DNA from: Plantago major
Lineage: Eukaryota; Streptophyta; Magnoliopsida; Lamiales; Plantaginaceae
Reading direction: 5' to 3'
DNA: 64,000 nucleotides
Assembly: GCA_026545765.1 (NCBI GenBank)
Contig: CM048844.1
Location: forward strand, 59,616,932-59,680,931
In this document: positions 23,540 through 35,911 of the stretch, in pieces
How positions within the stretch are numbered: position 1 is the first letter of the stretch
Layout: every line of letters begins with the position of its first letter
Program-made: the position numbers and the translations under genes
The notes under the pieces: generated by a model
What the model saw: only the letters and a program-made list of their open reading frames with translations
Told to the model about the DNA's origin: nothing
Databases searched by the model: none

Positions 23540-26500
23540 TCAGTCTGCAAATTTCCTATCTCCAAACCTTTTGATGTCATCAGAATAATCATAGAGAAGT
23601 GTTCTGACAAGCATCTCAGTGTCTCTGGCAAATCCACAGACCTCTTTGTAGGTTTTGGTAGGATTTTTCTTGACAAAATGTTTGACCCACAGATACTTTC
23701 CCCACTTCCAGGCATGCTCTATTCTGATATCTGAAAGCTTGAAGTATTCGTAGATAATCCTCAGATATCTGATGTCACCCTTGTACTGATCTTCAGTTAG
23801 ATAGAACGACTCATAGGGTTCCACAGCGAGTCTTGCTCTTGTGCCTGTTCCTGTGATATTTAGAATTTTGTGCACATCATCTGGCTTTCCATATGGACAT
23901 TCATCAGAGAGGTCCTTTCTCATGGCTTCAGTTCTCTTGACAACTTCAAAATCTAACCAGGCTTTAATGTGATTGGTGTTGATCAAGGTTGACTTATCTT
24001 TTCTCCATGCCATAAGTTGTTTATGGATTGGTTCTGGAAATCTTGAATTTACCAGTAGATGCTTAAGTTCCAGAATCCAATAGCCATTTTTCTGATTGAT
24101 GCACCTGTAGACAGAGGAATCATTGTCATTCTTCACATACTCTATTTTGGCTTCTTCCGCCCGAGTGGAAGTTGACTTTGTCTTTGTCTTTGCTCGACTC
24201 TCGATTGTTCCTTCTCTCTTGAATTCTCTTTGGGTTGTTGCTTGAAGAACCACCTGGATAGACTTGGTATTTCCGGAGGGTGTTTTTAGGCGCTAGGGCT
24301 TTGCGACTATGGGCTCGATTAGGCTTTCAATTTTCCTTTTTTACGTGAAGAGGAGCTTCATCTTCATCAGCTTCCTCATCATCATCAAGATTAAATCTTG
24401 TGAGAGTTTCTGACCTTCTTCATTGCCGGGGACTTGATTTGGCCTTCTTTTTCTTGGAAGATTCATCAATCCCTTTAACTTTGTCTTCTCCTTGGAGCCT
24501 TGGTACTCCTTGGAGGTTTTACGTGCCATGGCCCTTGTTATCATTGTAGTTCCTTGATGGGTTTCGGGAAGCGCTACTATTTGCAAAGCAGCTTGGCTTG
24601 AGGAGGGTTCATTGATTCTGAGTGGTGGCTGGGAAGTTTTCATGTTTCTTCTTCCTCTCTGAGCCGCACCAGCTCCTTATTTCTTCTTGTTTTCTTCTCC
24701 TTCTTCCCATTCCCCCTGACTTTGAGGTCCAGATTTGTACACTCTTTCCCCCCTTAGTCATTGTTGGCTGACTCAGTCTCATAAAAGAATCTGAGAGAGA
24801 GTTAAAATGCCCTTGCAAATAATTGTAGGCAGTGACCAACTTCTGAAGTTCAGCTTTGAGCTCCTGATTTTGCTTGATAAGTCATTGTCCTTATCAGTGA
24901 GCTCTGCCAATGGGCCTAGGATGGCATCTGCTTTTCCAGCAGTGTAACTTGCCTCTTGGAAAGCTTTTTCAGCTAAAGACGCATCATCGTCCCTTATCAT
25001 TCCCAGATCTTTCTGAGCAATGACTATGCTAGTTGTTCTCTGAGTGACGAGCTCAGTGAACTTTTTCATTTCAGATGGGACGGAGGCAATTACTTCCTTG
25101 TTCTGTGAAGACATCTCCTTTTTCAGATGAGCCACTACTTGGTATCTGTTCATGTATTCATGGGAGTGTACATTTGGCAGTTTGCTGAAAGTTTCAGGAG
25201 CAATCAGTTTCCTTTTCAAGTGTGAAACAGCTAGATGTTCATTGCGATGCTCTGCCAAAGTCGTCTTCTTCATCATCTGAGTAATCAGCCCAGTGATCTT
25301 CATCCTCTTGGACATTCTCATCGATTGTGTCGAGTCCAAAGAACCATCTCGTAGATTGGTTTCTTCCTTTTTGGGAGGAGGATGGTACATCTTTTGAAGA
25401 TGATGCACTTAGCATCATGCTTAATTTGAATACTTCTTCGATGTCGAGTTCTTTGGTGATGGCATTTCTGACATCCTGTAGCTCTTTAACCTCGAGTAAG
25501 CAATCATCTCTTGCATATATTGATCTTGTAGTTGGTCAAGCTTGTCTCTGGATTTAGCTATCTGGTCTTCCGGTTGAAGGTGGAGTTTGTTCTTCTTCCA
25601 ACGGTTATGCGAGTTGAGCGATTAGGATTGAGTATTCAACAATTTCGGCGATTTCCTCGAATTCTCAACTACTTGTTCAAGATTAACCTTTTGTTGGGAA
25701 GATGGATGAGTTGACTTTTGAGGAGATAGAGCGGAGATTTCGTGCTTTCCTCTCGGTTTGCTTTTCGGCAGTTGAGGCATGATTTCTTTGTGAAATTCCT
25801 CCGGTCCACAGTGCGGGGGCATATCATCATCCTTTTTATGCATGTCATCCTTTTGGTGATGGTCTGGGAGGTTCATCGAAGTTTTCGTTTATCTCTTCCT
25901 CCTCATCATCTTCGGATACAAGATTGATCACTTGAGAATAGTGATCTTACGCCCATTAACCTCTTCTTGTTCGGAAGGTATAAATTGCGAGTGCAGGGGC
26001 GAATCGGCTTGAATGTCATCTGTAATCTTGTCGACCATCTGCACATTCAAAGGCTTGTATCAAATCAGGCGCCACTTCTCTGGAGAAATCCTTATGCAAT
26101 AGAGTCGCAACTGTATATTGTTCGGTAGGGAACATTGCATGGATATATGTCTCCAAGTCAAGAGCTCGTGCTCGTCTGGTTGGTTGATCTGTGATTCTCA
26201 ATATTTCAGAGATATCAGAGCACCTTAACCTTTGCCATTTCTTGAAGCATTGAATATGCTTTGGCAGGGTTTGAGCTTTGAAGAAGGGAAGTAGGTCCCT
26301 TTTCTCATCATTGGGAGCCTGCTTGGCACTCGTTTGAGCCTGAAAGAAAGAGTTTTGAGTGATCTTCAAAACTCTTGTAGATATCTGAGTAGAAGTGTAG
26401 TTTAGTTTCTGAGTTACCTGAGTAAGTACTTCAGGCTCAGAGACTTGTGCTACTGAGACAATTGGTGTCTCAGATATCTTGTTGTGAGGTGGAGACTTGG

Positions 26501-29123
26501 AAGTCTGGTCCTCATCAACCTTTCTTTCTTGAACCTCAGAATTAATATTAATACAATACTTAGGAAATTATTTGAAAGAATTTGTGCAAAAATGCTTTAA
26601 TGAGTTCTGAGTTTTGGACTTACTTCCTCAATAGGAAGCTCAGAGTCATTTTTCTCAGAAACTTTCTCAGTTTCTGGTATTCTTTCATGTGATGTTGCCT
26701 TGGGAGCTTCATCAATTTCCATTGATGCAGGGGGTGTAACTTTTCCCTTTGCATTTCTACTTACGAATGAGCCCGTAAGTAGAAAGTATTGAATATTTTA
26801 GAAGAAGTTTAAGATAACCCATGATGAAGAATACTTATCACTGATTTTTCATGTACCTTCATGCTAGAAGGCTCAATGATGTGTTCTTCAGAAACCTTGT
26901 CGGTCTCTGGGTTCGTCTCTGGCATTTCTGCCTTATCTTCCTCTTTCTCAGTTGGAGCCTGTTAGAAACATCTACTTTAAATGATTAAGCACATAGACAA
27001 ATGACTGAAAAGTGTTATCTTAAGAATCAATTATCACCTGTGGTACAGGCTCAGATTTCTTAAGAGGCGAGGTTGGGGTAACCTCCTTCTCAGTTTCTGA
27101 GGCAAGCTTTCCAGCTTCCTCTTGTTTTTGTGTTTCTAACTCAGCCTCTAACAAAGAATTTTTATATAAGTAACAAGATATACAAGCATAAAATTTTTCA
27201 CAAGGTAGGAGTTAAACCATTCAGCTACCTGAGCATTGTCAGGCTGATTGGTCTCTGGAACTTGTGACCCTTTTATACTTTGGTCTTCTTGTTCCAAAGA
27301 TGACTTCTTTGTTTGAAGTTTTAGGTACTTCACACCTTTCACGAGTGTGCAACTCGGTTGCCTCCCCGGTTGATCATTACGAGTAGATGTCTCGGTTTGA
27401 TCCCTCTCATTGAGTCAGGGAACCTACTTTTTGCAGGATTTTCTTCAAGATATCTTGCATTCTTGGTAATTCAAATGGAGTTCATTTACCATTTCATCAA
27501 CCACTTGTTGTGGTTGTTGTGTTTGTGGTTGTTGTGGTTGTCCGGAAGCGTAAGATCGGTCAAGAGAGTGTTCTTCCGATTTTTAGATGTGGCATTTCCA
27601 TCAAGATTCCGCCAAAGACTAAATTACCACTCATCAGGGCTTTTTAAAGTTGTGCGTAAGAAACGTTCCCTGATGATGTGTTTGCACCAACAACCTTTGC
27701 TATAGGTGCTTGTTCAGCAACCTGAGGTGTAGGTTCTTCTTCAGAAACCTTATCACCGATTCATTAAGAACCTTAGCCCTCTTTGTTCTTTCTAGGACTT
27801 GAGAGATGATTAGTTCATCATTTTCATCGTCAGAGCTCTCATCAGCATTGGGAACTGATTGGTCCATAATTCCTGCGGTTTCTGCAGATAGGGCTTGGTG
27901 TTTTTCACCACTTTTGGCAGCATTTATGAGTTCATCAGCAAGGCTTTCTGTAAGAGTCTTCACATTTCTGAAAGCACTTTCTCTTGCTGAGTCTACTTGT
28001 TCAGTAGTTGATAACTCTTTTGCAGCATTGATGAGTTGATCTGCCTTTATTAGTTCATCGGCAAGGCCTGCAGATATCTGAGAATTGACAACCTCAATGG
28101 GTGTGTCTTCTGATTTGCCATCAGACTTCTTTCTTGAAGTTCTGGGCTTCTTGGTCGCAACCTTTTCTTCAGATACCTTTTCAGACTTTCGCTTCTTAGA
28201 ACCTTTCTGAGACCCAGTAACCTTTTTCATCAAGTTTGTATACTCATATTTGTAGAGAAGGTTACTGTTGGCTATTTCAAATGCCTCTCCGAGCTCAATG
28301 CCAAGCTTCTCCAGAAGTAGCATATCTTCGCACCATAGCCTCATCGTGGCCTTTGGCTCAGCTAGTCCTTTACGATCTTAGGCTCAAGCCTTGAATCTTC
28401 TTCACAAACTTCATGAAGGAATACTTTCCTAGTTAAAAGGGTTTTCCAAATTTTTGTCTTATTGATTCAAAGAAGAACATCATGATCCATCGTTCTTGGA
28501 TTATCCGTCAAGACCTCCTCGTAGACCATCAAAGCATCTATGAAGAATGCAATACATCCCAAAGTGAACCATCAGATGTCTGGTTCGGATGTCAGCAAGC
28601 TTGTACTCAGTGGGTGTATCTGATTTTTCAAGATCACACACGTCACTGTACAATTGTTTAACACCTTCAAGGAGATCATCATCCTTGGTGTTTATTTCAA
28701 AATCCTTTCCAAGATTTTGAAACTCAAACAACTTACAGAAAGTTGTTAAGTCCAGAAGGATTTCCTTTCCTTGATCGAGGTTTTGATGACACTATTGCAA
28801 GGTGCCTTGAAACACGAAATTATCCTCGAGTTGTAGAATTCCAACACATCGGTGATGAAATTCCACTTGACGAAAGATAGAAAACCGATTTGTGCCTTTT
28901 CAAGCATGTCAAGAATCGACTTTACGGCTTGGTTCTCTATTGCAGCCGTGAGGTATTCCTCAACCATGGCACCACCCCAAATCATTCTGTGATTTGAAGT
29001 CCAATGGTCAGGATTAAAATCTCCTACCTGTCGGTTGTTCACAATAACCAACTCTGGTGCTTGCTTTTCAGCAGTACCAGTGGAGGATTGAGATTTCTGT
29101 GTGGAAGAATTCTTTGGGGCCAT
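23540..29123 (-). pseudogene. Copia-B envelope-like gene (Sirevirus 3' ORF)
   Basis: Long gene after pol, colinear with the one in Copia-A. Start ATG at 29123 (MAPKNSS). Blocks right to left: N-terminal domain 29123-28500 (DHWTSNHRM, then IRTRHLMVHFGMYCILHRCFDG), an acidic/Lys-rich region with possible short introns 28344-26370, a helical block 26369-26016 (HIQCFKKWQRLR, YIHAMFPTEQYTVATL), a coiled coil 25408-24779, a basic low-complexity part 24643-24254, and a conserved C-terminal domain 24253-23540 (GYWILELKHLLVN, PYESFYLTEDQY). Several frameshifts separate the blocks. Sireviruses with an 'envelope-like' ORF here are known; no signal peptide or membrane segment is evident, so 'envelope' is a positional name only. 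Confidence 0.75.
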
Positions 29124-29945
29124 CTCTTTATATAGTGTATGGATTGGTGTTTGAAAGAGATTTGATTCAGTAATTCTTTTGCGTAAAAACTTAATCTTGA
29201 TTTGCAGAGATTGTAGAAGGTTTGCAGAGAATCAAGAGAAGGTTTTGCTATTTTTGTGTAAGTCGGAATTTTGGATTAGGCGAAAGTGATTTCTTTTGCC
29301 AAAATCCTATATATATAGCAATAGAATCTCAACAGACAAATACATACAAATTAATTTTGTGTGTACGTATCTGTGATTTGAAAGCAGGCGTGAGCAAAAG
29401 CTAGTTCGGCATTAAATGCAAAGTGGGCTTCACGTAATTTTTACAAATTCCACTATTTCATCGTGAATTAATTTCCACCGTATAGATCAAACGCTTAATT
29501 TCATCAAGGGTCACCATTGCTTCTTCAGCAATGATCACAATCAACAAGTGTAGTTGTGCCCATTTAACGAATTTTGGCTATTAGCTATCTGAATCACGTT
29601 TTTGTATGACCAAGAACACTATTTGCATCTGAATCTGTCTTATACTTAGGATTTTTCCAAGTTTTTCATCAAGATAGAAATAATGCGAATTTCAAGAGAG
29701 TAGTTAACTGCAGATAGTTGTACTATTCTCCTTTGTGTTCCCCGTTTATATAGTGATTCAGATATTTGAGTTCCCGTCTCAGAGATCTTAAGCTGTCTTT
29801 TTGCTCTTTAGCCTTTTTGACTTCTGGATACCCGTTCCAGATACCTCTTTTCTCTTCTCTGGATGCCCGTTCCAGATACCTCTTCTCTGGATGCCCGTTT
29901 CAGATACCTCTTCTCTGGATGCCCGTTCCAGATTTCTGAACTTTT
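29124..29945 (-). other. Copia-B spacer between pol and envelope-like gene
   Basis: No gene seen. It corresponds to 41683-42617 in Copia-A. It holds the tandem array at 29823-29939, and upstream of the envelope-like ATG a TATATATAG run (29310-29319) that may serve as a promoter. Confidence 0.6.
29823..29939 (-). repeat. 28-bp tandem array in Copia-B
   Basis: Four units of CTGGATGCCCGTTCCAGATA followed by CCTCTTCT, at 29823, 29859, 29887 and 29915 (28-36 bp spacing). The first reads ATACCC in place of ATGCCC. The homologous place in Copia-A (about 41815-41840) has a single unit, so the array grew in the Copia-B lineage. Confidence 0.8.
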
Positions 29946-32900
29946 TCAGTTCATTGGTAGTTCCATTAGTCCAAGACTATGTCTTAAGGCTAAGAATCTA
30001 CTTTCTTGTAGTGGCTTAGTGAAGATATCTGCAAGTTGGTCTTCAGTGCCAATCTTGAGTATCTCTATATTGCCTTTTTCAACATGGTCTCTGATGAAGT
30101 GATGTCTAACATCAATATGCTTTGTTCTGGCATGAAATTTAGGATTCTGTGTAATTGCAATAGCACTTGTGTTGTCACAGAAAATGGGAGTTTTCTCTTC
30201 ATCGAGTCCATTGTCTTTAAGTTGTTGTTGTATCCACAGAATTTGTGTTGCACAACAACCAGCAGCAATATATTCAGCCTCTGTGGTAGAGGTTGCAATT
30301 GAGTTTTGCTTCTTGCTAAACCACGAGATAAGTCTAGTACCCAGAAACTGACAAGTTCCTGAGGTGCTTTTCCTATCAAGCAGTGATCCAGCATAATCAG
30401 CGTCTGAGTACCCAGCTAAACTCAATCCGCTTTCTTTAGGATACCACAATCCTACATCTACTGTACCTTTTACATACCTTAATATTTTCATAGCAATGTT
30501 GTAGTGTGTTTGCATCAGATTTGTCTGAAATCTAGCACACACTCCAACGGCATATTGGATATTAGGTCTACTTGCAGTGAGGTAAAGTAGTGAACCTATC
30601 AATTTCCTATACTTATGTTCTTCAACACTCTTGTCTGATTCAGTATAGGTCATTTTGGTTCCAATGCTCATAGGTATCTTAGCATTCTTTTCAGAAGGCT
30701 TAAGATTGAATTTTGTGAGCATATCTTTTGCATACTTTGTTTGACTAATGAATATTCCATCATTGAGTTGCTTGACTTGCAATCCTAGAAAATAATTCAT
30801 TTCTCCCATCATGCTCATCTCAAACTTACTTTTCATGAGATTTGCAAAGTCATTACAAAGTTGCTTGTCCTTAGATCCAAATATGATGTCATCAACATAT
30901 ACTTGAACTAAGAGTAGTTTCCCATCATGATTTAAGGTAAATAAAGTTTTATCAACTTCACCTTTCTTGAAACCACTTTCCAGAAGGTATTTGGCCAAAG
31001 TGTCATACCATGCTCTTGGAGCCTGTTTCAGTCCATACAGAGCTTTCTGTAGTTTATAGACCATTCTACTTTCTGAGGAAACTTCAAAGCCAGGTGGTTG
31101 CTCTACATAAACTTCTTCTGCAAGTTCACCATTCAAGAATGCACTTTTGACATCCATCTGATAAACTTTAAAATCTTTATGAGCTGCAAAGGCTAGAAAG
31201 AGTCTTATTGCATCCAATCTGGCAACTGGTGCATATGACTCATCAAAATCTAAGCCTTGATGCAGGTAAATCCCTTGGCAACCAATCTTGCTTTGTTTCT
31301 GGTTATTTCACCAGATTCATTCATCTTGTTTCTGAAAACCCACTTGGTTCCAATCACAAATATTCCTTCTATAAATGGAACTAGTTTCCAGACTTTGTTT
31401 CTCTCAAATTGATCCAACTCTTCTTGCATTGCAGAGATCCAGTCTTGGTCTCCTAATGCTTCTTCTATATTTTTAGGTTCAATATTTGAGATGAAACATC
31501 CAAAGAGAGAATTAGAATTTTCAGCTATTGCTCTCCTAGTCCTAACACCTTGATTAATTGGTCCAATCACATCTTTTGCAGGATGATCCTTGATCCATAT
31601 CATCATAGGTTTAGTGCTAGTAGGATCAATATCCAAATGATTTGAATGTGAATCACTGGGATTTTGATTTGATACTTTTTCAGTATCTAAGACATTTTGC
31701 TCCTCAGAAGGGCAATTAATGTCTGACACTTGTTCAGTGTTTGAGCTATCTGGAACATGTCTTTCAGAGAGATTATTTCCAGAGATAGCTTCATGATGAA
31801 TATCTTCAGTTTCCATTTCTGGAAGATTCATAGGAAATTCTTCATCATGTTTGTGAGTCATCTTGTTGTTACAAGGCATATCAAGCTTTTCTACGTCAGA
31901 GTCATCCTCACTTTCCATAATGATGTTTCTCCTTTCTGAGGACTCTTCTTCAGAATCCCTCAACATTAGTTCTTTGAACCTTTCTGAGAGTTCATCATTA
32001 GGAGGTGTTTTCTTACTTCCTTCATAGAATACAACATGAACTGATTCTTCAATTTTCTTTGTTCTTTTGTTGTAAATTCATGAGCTTTGCTAATCGTGGA
32101 ATAACCAAGAAATACACCTTCATCTGCCTTTGGTTGAAATGTTTTCAGATAATCTTTTCCATTGTTTAGAACAAAACATCTACAACCAAATACTCTCAGA
32201 TGTTTGATATTAGGGGGTCTACCAACCAAGATTTCATAAGGGGTCTTGTCATGGTGTTTGTTTATCAAACATATGTTCTGAGTGTAGCAGGCTGTGTTTA
32301 CAGCTTCAACCCAATAAACTTCACTTATTTCAAAGGTCGCCTAGCATCGTTCTTGCAGCTTCTTTAAGGGTTCTGTTTTTCCTTTCTGCAACATCATTTT
32401 GTTGAGGTGTTCTTACAGAGGAAAGTTGGTGTTGTATACCTTTGCAGGTACAAAACTCCTTTATGTACTGGTTGACAAACTCAGTACCATGGTCTGTTCT
32501 GATTGCAGATACCTTGTCATTTTTCATGACTTCAAGCTTTTTCAGCAAGTTTGGTATCTCCACCCTGGCATCAGATTTGTGTTTCAGAAATACAACCCAA
32601 GTGAATCTTGAGAAGTCATCTACAACAACCAGACCATATTTCTTTCCTGCATAACTAGTTACAGATGATTCAAAAAGATCCATATGTAGTAGTTGCAGTG
32701 GTCTAACACTAGAGTGTCTAGTTTTGGACTTGAAGGAGATTTTGGATTGTTTCCCATCCGACATGCGTAATGGATACCATCCTTTCTGAAAGATGTTTTG
32801 GGAAGGCCAACCACTAACTCTTTCTTGGCAAGTTTGTTCAGAGTTTTGAAGTTCAAGTGACTCATTCTTTTGTGCCATAACCAGTGCTCTTCTGTGTGAC

Positions 32901-33300
32901 CAGATTGATTCACCATGAGACATTCTTCAGTTGTGGCAGATGCCCAATCGGCAACATAAAGACTGCCTTTCCGCCGAGCAACCAAGACTGTCTGCTTTGA
33001 CTCATTGTCAATTAGTTTGCAGTATTTTGCTTTGAATTTTATAGTAAAATCTTTGTCTGCAAACTGGCTCATGCTAAATAGATTATATTTCAAATCCTTA
33101 ACATGCAATACGTCAGTGATTGTTAATGTTCCCAATTTTGACGTTGCCAAATCCCAGAGAGGGATTTAATTCTCCTCCAGCAAATCTGATATCTGGTCCT
33201 GTGTTGCAAGCTTTGTAATCGACCAGATTTGCTTTGTCTCCTGTCATGTGCTTTCCGCATCCATTATCAAATACCATTGTGCTTTAGTCCAGGAAGCATT
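29946..33300 (-). pseudogene. pol: Copia-B pol: protease, integrase, RT, RNase H
   Basis: Right to left: protease box near 33270 reading FDNGCGKHM with a frameshift (family active site is DSG), then GAG-pre-integrase (33150-32800, HKRMSHLNFKTL), then integrase core 32923-32330 with D (LLHMDLFE), D (RTDHGTEF) and E (AERKNRT). It continues 32268-31966, followed by an acidic linker 31966-31700 and RT from about 31500. A shift near 31250 breaks RT. The last part, 31217-29946, is one open frame with [18 protein letters not shown] (about 30900) and a copia RNase H ending in KHIDVRHHF and LADIFTKPL. Confidence 0.9.
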
Positions 33301-35794
33301 CTGCACACAACAGGGAACAGGAGATTAGGGTCTCAATTTACAGTTGGAACCATCAGGACTAAACAATCTTCCAGTAGGAATCCATTTTTGAATGAATTTC
33401 CTTGGAACATTCTTTTGTCTGATAGGAACATAAGGAGGAATTCTAATTGAATGATTATCATTATTAAGAATTATTTTCTTCCTTGGTGTGTTCCTAGGTG
33501 CTCAATTTGGTGCTTTCAGATACCTGTTAGGTTTCTGAGTTTGCTTTTCAGCAAACTTAGCTTTCCTTGCCAGATTTCTTCTAGCCCTAGCATTCAGATT
33601 TTCAGTGGCTTGATTCAACTTCCACTTCTGATAATTGCTTTGAGCAATTCTAGCCTTTAGCCATCGTTCTTGCTCTTGTTTGTATTCATGAGCAAGTTGT
33701 TTCCCGATGCCTTTATAGCCAATACCGTTTCGAGCACTTGAAGCTATCTGAGATCTTTTCTCAGCAGCTTTGCTAGTCTCTAGTTGATCCAATTTCTTTC
33801 CAGAAAAAGTGACATGAGAGAATTTGCCAGCTCCTGCAATTCTACCCTTTTGAGAGACATAGCACTGTGGGTGTTTACACTTTTCAGTGTTATGTTTCTT
33901 TTCAGAGACGTGCCCAACAGTTTTGTTTTTTACTTGTTTTTCCCACAAAGGTTTAGTCGCAACTGCCTTTCCTTTGTCAACAATCTTCGTCTTCTGACCG
34001 ATACTATAGATTGCATGGGAACCATCTTGCTGAGTACTTACAAATGTTCTTCTTTCCTCACTCTTATTCAGAGTGATAGAACAATCTGTCTGTGTATTCA
34101 GCCCAAGTCCTTTCTTTTCTGAGGATCTCTTAAGTAAGATTGTACTTCAGTAAGAGTGTCACTAGCTTTAGCATATGATTGAAAAGATAATTCTTTCTTT
34201 TTGAGTTCCTTGTTCTCAGAAAGAAGATCTTCATATTTCTTTCGTAATTCAGCCATTGCTTCTTTATGTGACTTTTCAGTCTCAGATATCTGAGCTTTGA
34301 GAAATGCATTTTCAAGATCCTTTTCTCGGATATCTTAACTAATTGAGAATTTTCCTTTGCAAGAGAATTCTTTTCTTCTTCAAGATTTTCGCTCTAGCTC
34401 GGATCATTAGAAATTCTCTTTCATAGATGTCAAGATCTTTCCGAGATTTTCTAGATCTTTTATTTCTTCTTCATCACTTTCATAAGTATAACAAGAAGTA
34501 TGTGTTACCTCATCACCATAAGATGATTTCTATGTTAGAGATGTCCGGACCGTCAATCTCAAAGAACTCCACACATTTCATTCTTCTTGAGGTCAAGTCG
34601 ATTATATCATGAGTAACTCCACATAATTACGGTGATGGTAAGGTTGAGTCATCCGAATTGTCATCTTTAGAATCATCTCAAAGTCTAGAGCATCCAATTG
34701 AGTTTGATTTTCTTTCTTTCTTGATTAATAAAGCTTTACGCTTCTTCTCAAGATTCTTCTTTCTTGTCACCGTCCTTAGTTTGTTGAAGGCGTGACAATC
34801 CTTCTTGAAGTGACCGGTTTACGACAATAGCAGATATCGTTTCAATTTCTACCGTCTCAAGACATGATGCTTTCTCGAAATGGCTTGTTCAATGAGCTTT
34901 GCATATTTTGTCTTGGTGATAGTTTGAGCCTAGATGCTTTTTCACTTCTCTTCGCTTTTCTTCTCTCAATTTCTCGACTAACATATTTGCTCATTTGCTT
35001 TGCAAGAGCATCCTCGCCTCTTCCTTGCTTTTCTTCTTTCAAGTTCCTTGAGCAACTAGAGCAATATTCTCGCAACTTTTCAGGTTGTTTGTTCTCTTTG
35101 TGTTGTCTCATAATCAACCGTAGAAAGATGTGAGAAGAGTTCCATTGAGTGATATTTGGCATTCCTTGGTTAAAATAAAAGAATTTAGTATGCTCCCGGT
35201 TGTGGTTAAGACTTGACAATAGTCTTAATCTTTTCCGACCGGGAGTATCATGCTTTCCCAAGTCGCCATATCACTCATGAGAGTGGTAAATCTGAAATCA
35301 AGTTCTTCCAGAGTTTCAGTGGGTCCTTGTTTGAAATTTTGAAATTTCAACTTGAGAACTTCGAACTTGTTTTCTTTGGTTTTCGATTCCGCAGATTTCT
35401 TCAATCGGTTGCAGCAACTTTGCCGTTTAGCACCCCTACGCTTTAATCGTATGTGCTCAGGTGTTGATCTGATGATGATATTACGAGCTTGACCATCCAG
35501 ACGATTTCTCTTGGCATCTTCCGATGTCCAGAGTTCTCTGGGCTTTGGTTCGTAAATAACTTGACTAGTAGATCTCCCACTTGTTGACGCATCAGTTTGT
35601 GAAGATCCTTCGCTTTGATCTCTGTCTCTACCATTAGAAACCTTCATGACTTGTTTAAGTTGTTGAATAACTATTGGGCCATTCTTTATCACTTCGATCA
35701 TTTCGTCACTTATGGCTTCAAGGTGGAGCATCATGTTATTTTTCCATTTCTCGTAGTTCTCTGGTTTGAGAACGGGTGCATCACTCAAAGACAT
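33301..35794 (-). pseudogene. gag: Copia-B gag
   Basis: Start ATG at 35794 (MSLSDAPVLKPENYEKW). The first 180 codons are open, then many small indels split the frame: 35261-34857 (SLNHNREHTKFFYFNQG), a damaged CCHC knuckle near 34800-34840 (GHFKKDC remains, the first Cys pair is shifted), a coiled-coil part at 34520-34130, and a C-terminal basic region 33948-33502 (HNTEKCKHPQCYV). Compared with Copia-A gag, many CA/TG steps are CG here and short indels are frequent. Confidence 0.8.
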
Positions 35795-35897
35795 TCCTGC
35801 ACACTTAACATAAAAATTAAATAGTCCTCGAAAATGGACAAAGTTCCTTCACCTATCTGGGGATCTAGGTTCAGTGCAGAAGGCTTGTGAACCTCCT

Positions 35898-35909
35898 GCT
35901 CTGATACCA
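35898..35909 (-). other. Copia-B primer binding site (tRNA-iMet)
   Basis: The minus strand reads TGGTATCAGAGC two bases after the 5' LTR, identical to the Copia-A site. Confidence 0.95.
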
Positions 35910-35911
35910 CT

